Positions 24,898-28,603 of a DNA stretch of 28,603 nt are shown here, one piece after another. Each line of letters begins with the position of its first letter. Positions within the stretch are counted from its first letter, which is position 1. The notes under the pieces are model-generated. The model worked only from the letters and a program-made list of their open reading frames with translations. It ran no database searches and was not told the DNA's origin. The position numbers were made by a program, and so were the translations under genes. The stretch spans positions 1-28,603 of the forward strand of contig CAIYWM010000489.1 of assembly GCA_903929895.1 (NCBI GenBank), read 5' to 3'. Source of the stretch: an uncultured Alphaproteobacteria bacterium. GTDB lineage: Bacteria; Pseudomonadota; Alphaproteobacteria; Reyranellales; Reyranellaceae.

Positions 24898-25928
24898 AGC
24901 CCACCCCGCGCGGCACGGCTGGCCAGCAGCCAGAGGAAGAACGGACCGCCCACCAGCGCCGTGAGCACGCCGATCGGCAGCTCGGCCGGCGAGACCATGG
25001 TGCGGGCCAGCGCATCGGCCAGCACGAGGAAGGCGCCGCCGAACAAGGCCGCGGCCGGCAGCAGGGTACGGTGCGAGGGGCCGAGCAACAGGCGGACGAT
25101 ATGCGGCGCGATCAGGCCGACGAAGCCCACGATGCCCGAGATCGCCACGCCGGCGCCGACCGCGAGCGCCACCTGCGCCACGAGCCGCTTCTTCAGGCGC
25201 TCGACATCGACGCCGACATGGCCGGCCTCGCGTTCGCCGAGCGCCAGCGCGTCGAGCAGGTGGGCCGTCGGCAGCAAGGTCGGCACGCTGACAAGCAGGA
25301 TCAGCAGGGCGGGCGCGATGGCGACCCAGGTCACCGAACCGAAGCCGCCCATCGTCCAGAAGATGAGCGTGCGCAGTTGCTGGTCGTCGGCGACGAAGAC
25401 CAGCATGCCGATGCCCGCCGACGTGAGCGCGTTGATCGCGATGCCGGCCAGCAGCAGCGTGCCGACCAAGGTCACGCCCTCGCGTGCGGCGATACGATAG
25501 ACGACGACCGTGGCCGCGAGCCCTCCGAGGAAGGCCGCAATCGGCAGACACCAGGGGCGCAGGTCGGGGGGCACGACGTGCATCGCCTTCTCGCCCAGCA
25601 CGATCGTCGACACGGCGGCGAGGGCGGCGCCGCTCGACACGCCCAGCAGGCCGGGGTCGGCCAGCGGGTTGCGAAACAGGCTCTGCATCGCAGCCCCTCC
25701 GGCCGCGAGCGCGGCGCCGACGGCGAAGGCCGCAAACACCCGCGGCGCGCGGATCGCATAGAGAACGGCGGCCGTGGTGTCGTCGAGCGGCGCGCTCGAA
25801 AGGCCGACAGCCGACAGGATCTGCCCGAAGCCGACGGGGAAGGCGCCGATGCAGAGACTGGCCACCACGCTCGCCAGGGCGGCGAGGGCGAACAGCGGGA
25901 TCGGACGGCGCAGGGCGAGCGCTATCAC
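24894..25928 (-). CDS. hmuU: Haem ABC transporter permease
   Basis: A 344-residue FecCD/BtuC-type permease of the inner membrane, with about ten helices. Family landmarks are IRAPRVFAAFAVGAALAAGGAAMQ near residues 57-80 (two short runs joined), NPLADPGLLGVSSGAALAAV near 87-106, and GFVGLIAPHIVRLLLGPSHR near 268-287. The start is GTG 25928, overlapping the hmuT stop as GTGA. The same type of overlap joins it to hmuV, so permease, ATPase and binding protein are translationally coupled. Confidence 0.95.
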   Translation of the reverse strand: MIALALRRPIPLFALAALASVVASLCIGAFPVGFGQILSAVGLSSAPLDDTTAAVLYAIRAPRVFAAFAVGAALAAGGAAMQSLFRNPLADPGLLGVSSGAALAAVSTIVLGEKAMHVVPPDLRPWCLPIAAFLGGLAATVVVYRIAAREGVTLVGTLLLAGIAINALTSAGIGMLVFVADDQQLRTLIFWTMGGFGSVTWVAIAPALLILLVSVPTLLPTAHLLDALALGEREAGHVGVDVERLKKRLVAQVALAVGAGVAISGIVGFVGLIAPHIVRLLLGPSHRTLLPAAALFGGAFLVLADALARTMVSPAELPIGVLTALVGGPFFLWLLASRAARGGL

Positions 25929-26788
25929 GGCGCGCGGGCGAGGTCTGGATGTAGCGCCAGGGCCAGCTCCCGCGCCGCCTCCGGCGTGCGCGGGCCGAAG
26001 CCCAGCAGGAGCAGCGTGTCGAACTCGATGATCCTGCCGGCCTTGCCGGCCGGCGTAAGGTTGAGCGACGGCTGGTCGAGGATGGCCTGCTTGCCCCCCA
26101 TCGCCTCGACGGTCTGACGCGTCACCAGAACGAAGTCGGCCCTGGACGCGATGACCGATTCCGGTGTCAGCGGCCGGTAGCCGGAATAGCCATCGACGGC
26201 GTTGAGGCCGCCCGCCAGCTTGATGATGCCGGCAGCGGCAGTGTCGCGGCCCGCGGCCTGCGGTGCCCCGCCGGTCATCGACAGCAGGAACAGCACGCGT
26301 GGATGGCTCTTCACCGTTGCCAGCTTGTCCGCAAGGGACTGCATTGCCGCGCGGCCCTTGGCGATCATCTCGTCGGCTTCGGCGACCCTGCCCGTCACCT
26401 TGCCGATGGCGGCGATCTTGGTGATCACGCTGTCATAGTCGTAGAGGTCGGGCAGAATCATGACCTCGATACCTGTCGCCTTGAGCTGGTCGAGCGCGCC
26501 CGCCGGCCCGGCCGCCGTGGTCGCGATGATCAGGGTCGGCTTCAGTGACAGCACGCCCTCGGCCGACAGGGCGCGCATATAGCCGACCTGTGGCAGCTTC
26601 CGCGCGGCCTCGGGGTACAGGCTGGTCGTGTCGACGCCGACCAGCATCTTGTCGGCGCCGAGTGCGTAGACGATCTCTGTGATGGAGCTGCCGACCGACA
26701 CGATGCGGGGCGGCTGCTGCGCATTGGCGGGAAAGGCCGCGGCAGCCGCCGTGGCCAGTCCCATGCCGAGGACGGTGCGGCGCTTCAT
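25925..26788 (-). CDS. hmuT: Haem-binding periplasmic protein
   Basis: A 287-residue class III periplasmic binding protein that carries haem to HmuUV. It has a twin-Arg-containing N-terminus (MKRRTVLGMGLATAAAAA) and a probable signal cleavage after ANAQ. The mature part shows IVSVGSSITEIVYALGA, VGYMRALSAEGVLSLKPTLI (two separate family runs), and a long central helix typical of this class. A tyrosine in the SLYPEA segment is a candidate haem ligand, as in ShuT/PhuT-type proteins. ATG 26788 shares its A with the hmuS stop (TGATG). The longer upstream frame overlaps hmuS and is not used. Confidence 0.93.
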   Translation of the reverse strand: MKRRTVLGMGLATAAAAAFPANAQQPPRIVSVGSSITEIVYALGADKMLVGVDTTSLYPEAARKLPQVGYMRALSAEGVLSLKPTLIIATTAAGPAGALDQLKATGIEVMILPDLYDYDSVITKIAAIGKVTGRVAEADEMIAKGRAAMQSLADKLATVKSHPRVLFLLSMTGGAPQAAGRDTAAAGIIKLAGGLNAVDGYSGYRPLTPESVIASRADFVLVTRQTVEAMGGKQAILDQPSLNLTPAGKAGRIIEFDTLLLLGFGPRTPEAARELALALHPDLARAP

Positions 26789-27834
26789 CAGGAGGCCGCC
26801 TGCTTCTCGACGTTCGCCACGATGCTGCGCCATTCCTCGAGCTCCGGCTTGCCGGGCTTGCGGGCGCCGAACATCAGCAGGATGTTGCGATTGTTTGCGT
26901 CGAAGGCTTCGATCGAGGTGACGATGCCATCCTCGGTCGGCTTGCGTACCGAGAAGACGCGGGCCACGCCGCCTTCGCGCAGGTGCAGGTTGAAGTCGGG
27001 ATCGAGCACGTTGAACCATCCGTGCGCCTCGACCAGGCGCTTCACCGGGCCGGTGTGGATCTGGATGCAGCCATGGCTACCGACGAAGACCATGATGGGC
27101 GTGCCGTCGGCGGCCGCGGCCTCGAAGGCGGCGCGCAGGGCACGCGCCGGCAGTTCGCGGGCGAGATCCTCGCCGACCAGCCGGAGCGCCTGCACGCGAC
27201 CGACCTTGAATTTGCCCAGCATGCCGAAGAATTCATGCGTGTCCTTCATGGCGAGCCAGGCGGCGCGCAGGCCCTCGACATCGATCTCCGAATCGGGACG
27301 GTCGATCGCGTCGGCCGTGCGTGCAACGATCTTCATGTCGTCCGGTGTCGCCGTGTAGCGCGCGATCAGCGCGTCGAAAGCCGGACGGTCCGTCTCTTCG
27401 GTCGCGTAGATTTTGTGCACCGCGTCGCCGGCGCCGTCGAAGAACTGCAGGCTGAGCCGATCGCCCTGCTTCAGCGGCTCGCGCACCGCAAAGCCGTGCT
27501 TCCACGAGCCGAGGAACAGGCGAAGGTCGATGTCCGGGCCGAGCACGATCCCGTGCGGTGCCTTCACGTCGACGCCCTCGAAGCGGCCGTGGCGCTCATG
27601 CACGCAATGTTCGTTGCGGGTCAGGCACATCACGCGGCCAACCTCTTGCATGTCGTTCAGGATGCCGCGCCAGTCGGCCTTCAGCGGGGTTGCGGTCTTG
27701 CCCACGCCCAGTGCCACCAGCTCGGCTTCACTGACGCCGAGCGTCGCCGCCGCGTCGCGGATCCGCAGCGCGGGCTTCTCGCCGCGCAGGGTGTTCCAAC
27801 GGGCGGCAAGGTCGGTATTCGGGGATGAGAGCAT
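26788..27834 (-). CDS. hmuS: Haem-handling protein of the HemS/HmuS family
   Basis: A 348-residue cytoplasmic protein that receives imported haem, and in some relatives degrades it. It has the family's duplicated two-half structure: the first half includes MQEVGRVMCLTRNEHCVHE and FLGSWKHGFAV near residues 63-140, the second EDLARELP, VFVGSHGCIQIHTGPV and WFNVLDPDFNLHLRE. The start ATG 27834 follows AAAGGA at a proper distance. It begins 12 bases after the tonB-like gene, so both lie in one operon. Confidence 0.93.
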   Translation of the reverse strand: MLSSPNTDLAARWNTLRGEKPALRIRDAAATLGVSEAELVALGVGKTATPLKADWRGILNDMQEVGRVMCLTRNEHCVHERHGRFEGVDVKAPHGIVLGPDIDLRLFLGSWKHGFAVREPLKQGDRLSLQFFDGAGDAVHKIYATEETDRPAFDALIARYTATPDDMKIVARTADAIDRPDSEIDVEGLRAAWLAMKDTHEFFGMLGKFKVGRVQALRLVGEDLARELPARALRAAFEAAAADGTPIMVFVGSHGCIQIHTGPVKRLVEAHGWFNVLDPDFNLHLREGGVARVFSVRKPTEDGIVTSIEAFDANNRNILLMFGARKPGKPELEEWRSIVANVEKQAAS

Positions 27835-27846
27835 CAGACTGTCCTT

Positions 27847-28603
27847 TCAACGAAGATGAAACCGAACCGGGATTTCGACCCAGGCGGCGACCGGGCGGCC
27901 GTCTCGCAGGGCCGGAAGGAAATGCCAGCCGCGCACCGCGGTGAGCGCGGCGCGGTCGAGCAGGGGAAAATTGCTGCTGCGCCAGACCGTGATCTCGGCC
28001 GCGCTTCCATCGGGTTCGAGGCGGACGCGGACCATGACCTCGCCCTGCTGCCCGAGCTCGATGGAGCGCGGCGGATAGACGGCCGGCGTGGGCGGAATCC
28101 GGAAGCGCGGCTTTCCCTCGAACACGACGAGCGACGAGGAGGCGGCGGCCTGCTGCTGCGTGACGCTGGCATTGCCGACGTCGGGGGAGGGAGCCTTCGT
28201 GACCGCGACCTGAGCCATCGGACGCGGCGCCGCCGCCGGCTTGGGCTGGGGCGGCTTGGGCTTGGGCGGCGCGACGGGCTTCATCTCGGCGGCAGTCGGC
28301 GGTGGCGGTTCATCCGGTGGGGGCAGATCGAGTTTGATCTCGGGTTCCACGGCGGCGACCTCCTGCGGCGGCGGAGGTGGCTCCGGCTCGGGCTCCGGTG
28401 TCGCCTCGGTTTGCTCGACCGGCGGCGTCGGCGGCTCGGAAGGTTGCTGCGGTTCGGGGAGTGTTTCGGGCTGATCGGCCTCGGCCGCGGGGCCGGCGGT
28501 GGGCGCCGCAAGTGACAGCTCGACCATCAAGGCGGCCGGCTGGTCTTCGCTGGCGCTGCTGCCGGACGTGCCGGCGAGAAGGAGGGGAACGATGGCCAGC
28601 CCA
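27847..28603 (-). CDS. tonB: TonB-family energy transducer (5' partial)
   Basis: Links inner-membrane proton-motive force to outer-membrane haem receptors. The frame runs off the right edge: before the internal ATG (28527) it continues through a hydrophobic LAIVPLLLAG stretch, which is probably the N-terminal membrane anchor, so ATG 28527 is unlikely to be the real start. A long Pro/Glu then Pro/Lys-rich region spans the periplasm. The C-terminal domain contains YPPRSIELGQQGEVMVRVRL and AALTAVRGWHFLPA, typical of TonB. No exbB or exbD is in view; they and the receptor may lie beyond the edge. Confidence 0.9.
   Translation of the reverse strand, partial: GLAIVPLLLAGTSGSSASEDQPAALMVELSLAAPTAGPAAEADQPETLPEPQQPSEPPTPPVEQTEATPEPEPEPPPPPQEVAAVEPEIKLDLPPPDEPPPPTAAEMKPVAPPKPKPPQPKPAAAPRPMAQVAVTKAPSPDVGNASVTQQQAAASSSLVVFEGKPRFRIPPTPAVYPPRSIELGQQGEVMVRVRLEPDGSAAEITVWRSSNFPLLDRAALTAVRGWHFLPALRDGRPVAAWVEIPVRFHLR

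Noticed and set aside
24898..25551. Longer N-terminus for hmuV
   Set aside because: The extension is hmuU sequence read in another frame. GTG 24897 gives a standard-length ABC protein.
26789..27019. Longer N-terminus for hmuT
   Set aside because: It reads through the end of hmuS out of frame; the start at 26788 gives a proper signal peptide and a TGATG junction.

Overview
The window is a high-GC, gene-dense stretch of chromosome, most likely from an alphaproteobacterium. The cyo, kdp and hmu gene orders, the strong G/C third-position bias (which opens very long false frames on the opposite strand) and the protein style fit Rhodospirillales or Hyphomicrobiales. A Reyranella-like soil or freshwater organism is my guess, not something the sequence proves. 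I see no rRNA, tRNA, CRISPR array, insertion sequence or phage gene.

Layout. Plus strand: (1) 3-4282, a cytochrome bo3 ubiquinol oxidase operon, cyoABCD, with cyoA entering from the left edge. It is followed by a four-helix membrane protein of unknown function where a cyoE might be expected. (2) 4283-4644, an intergenic region with a stem-loop, a perfect 29-bp inverted repeat and a likely kdp operator. (3) 4645-12569, a complete potassium-uptake operon: a 27-residue microprotein, then kdpF, kdpA, kdpB, kdpC, kdpD and kdpE. Minus strand: (4) 12535-12984, a small unknown protein whose ribosome binding site is buried in a long hairpin. (5) 13099-13974, a secreted protein with two HxTx motifs (2H phosphoesterase-like). 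(6) 14037-24019, a six-gene Srf-type locus. In transcription order it encodes two tandem SrfA-like membrane proteins, SrfB (actin/Hsp70-like ATPase), SrfC (dynamin-like GTPase), a membrane-anchored Sel1-repeat protein and a small four-cysteine exported protein. (7) 24118-28603, a haem-uptake operon: tonB (running off the right edge), hmuS, hmuT, hmuU, hmuV.

How the parts work together. Cyo makes proton-motive force by oxidising ubiquinol. Kdp is the emergency high-affinity K+ pump controlled by its own KdpD/KdpE pair. The hmu genes import and process haem using TonB energy. The Srf-type locus is the least understood part. Its members are predicted to form an envelope complex, with two cytoplasmic nucleotide-driven proteins (SrfB, SrfC), three single-span membrane proteins with periplasmic C-termini, and a periplasmic partner. 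SrfABC homologues are known mainly from enterobacteria under the name 'virulence factor', without a settled mechanism. The extended form here, with a duplicated SrfA and extra Sel1 and exported subunits, is the best candidate for an undescribed system in this window.
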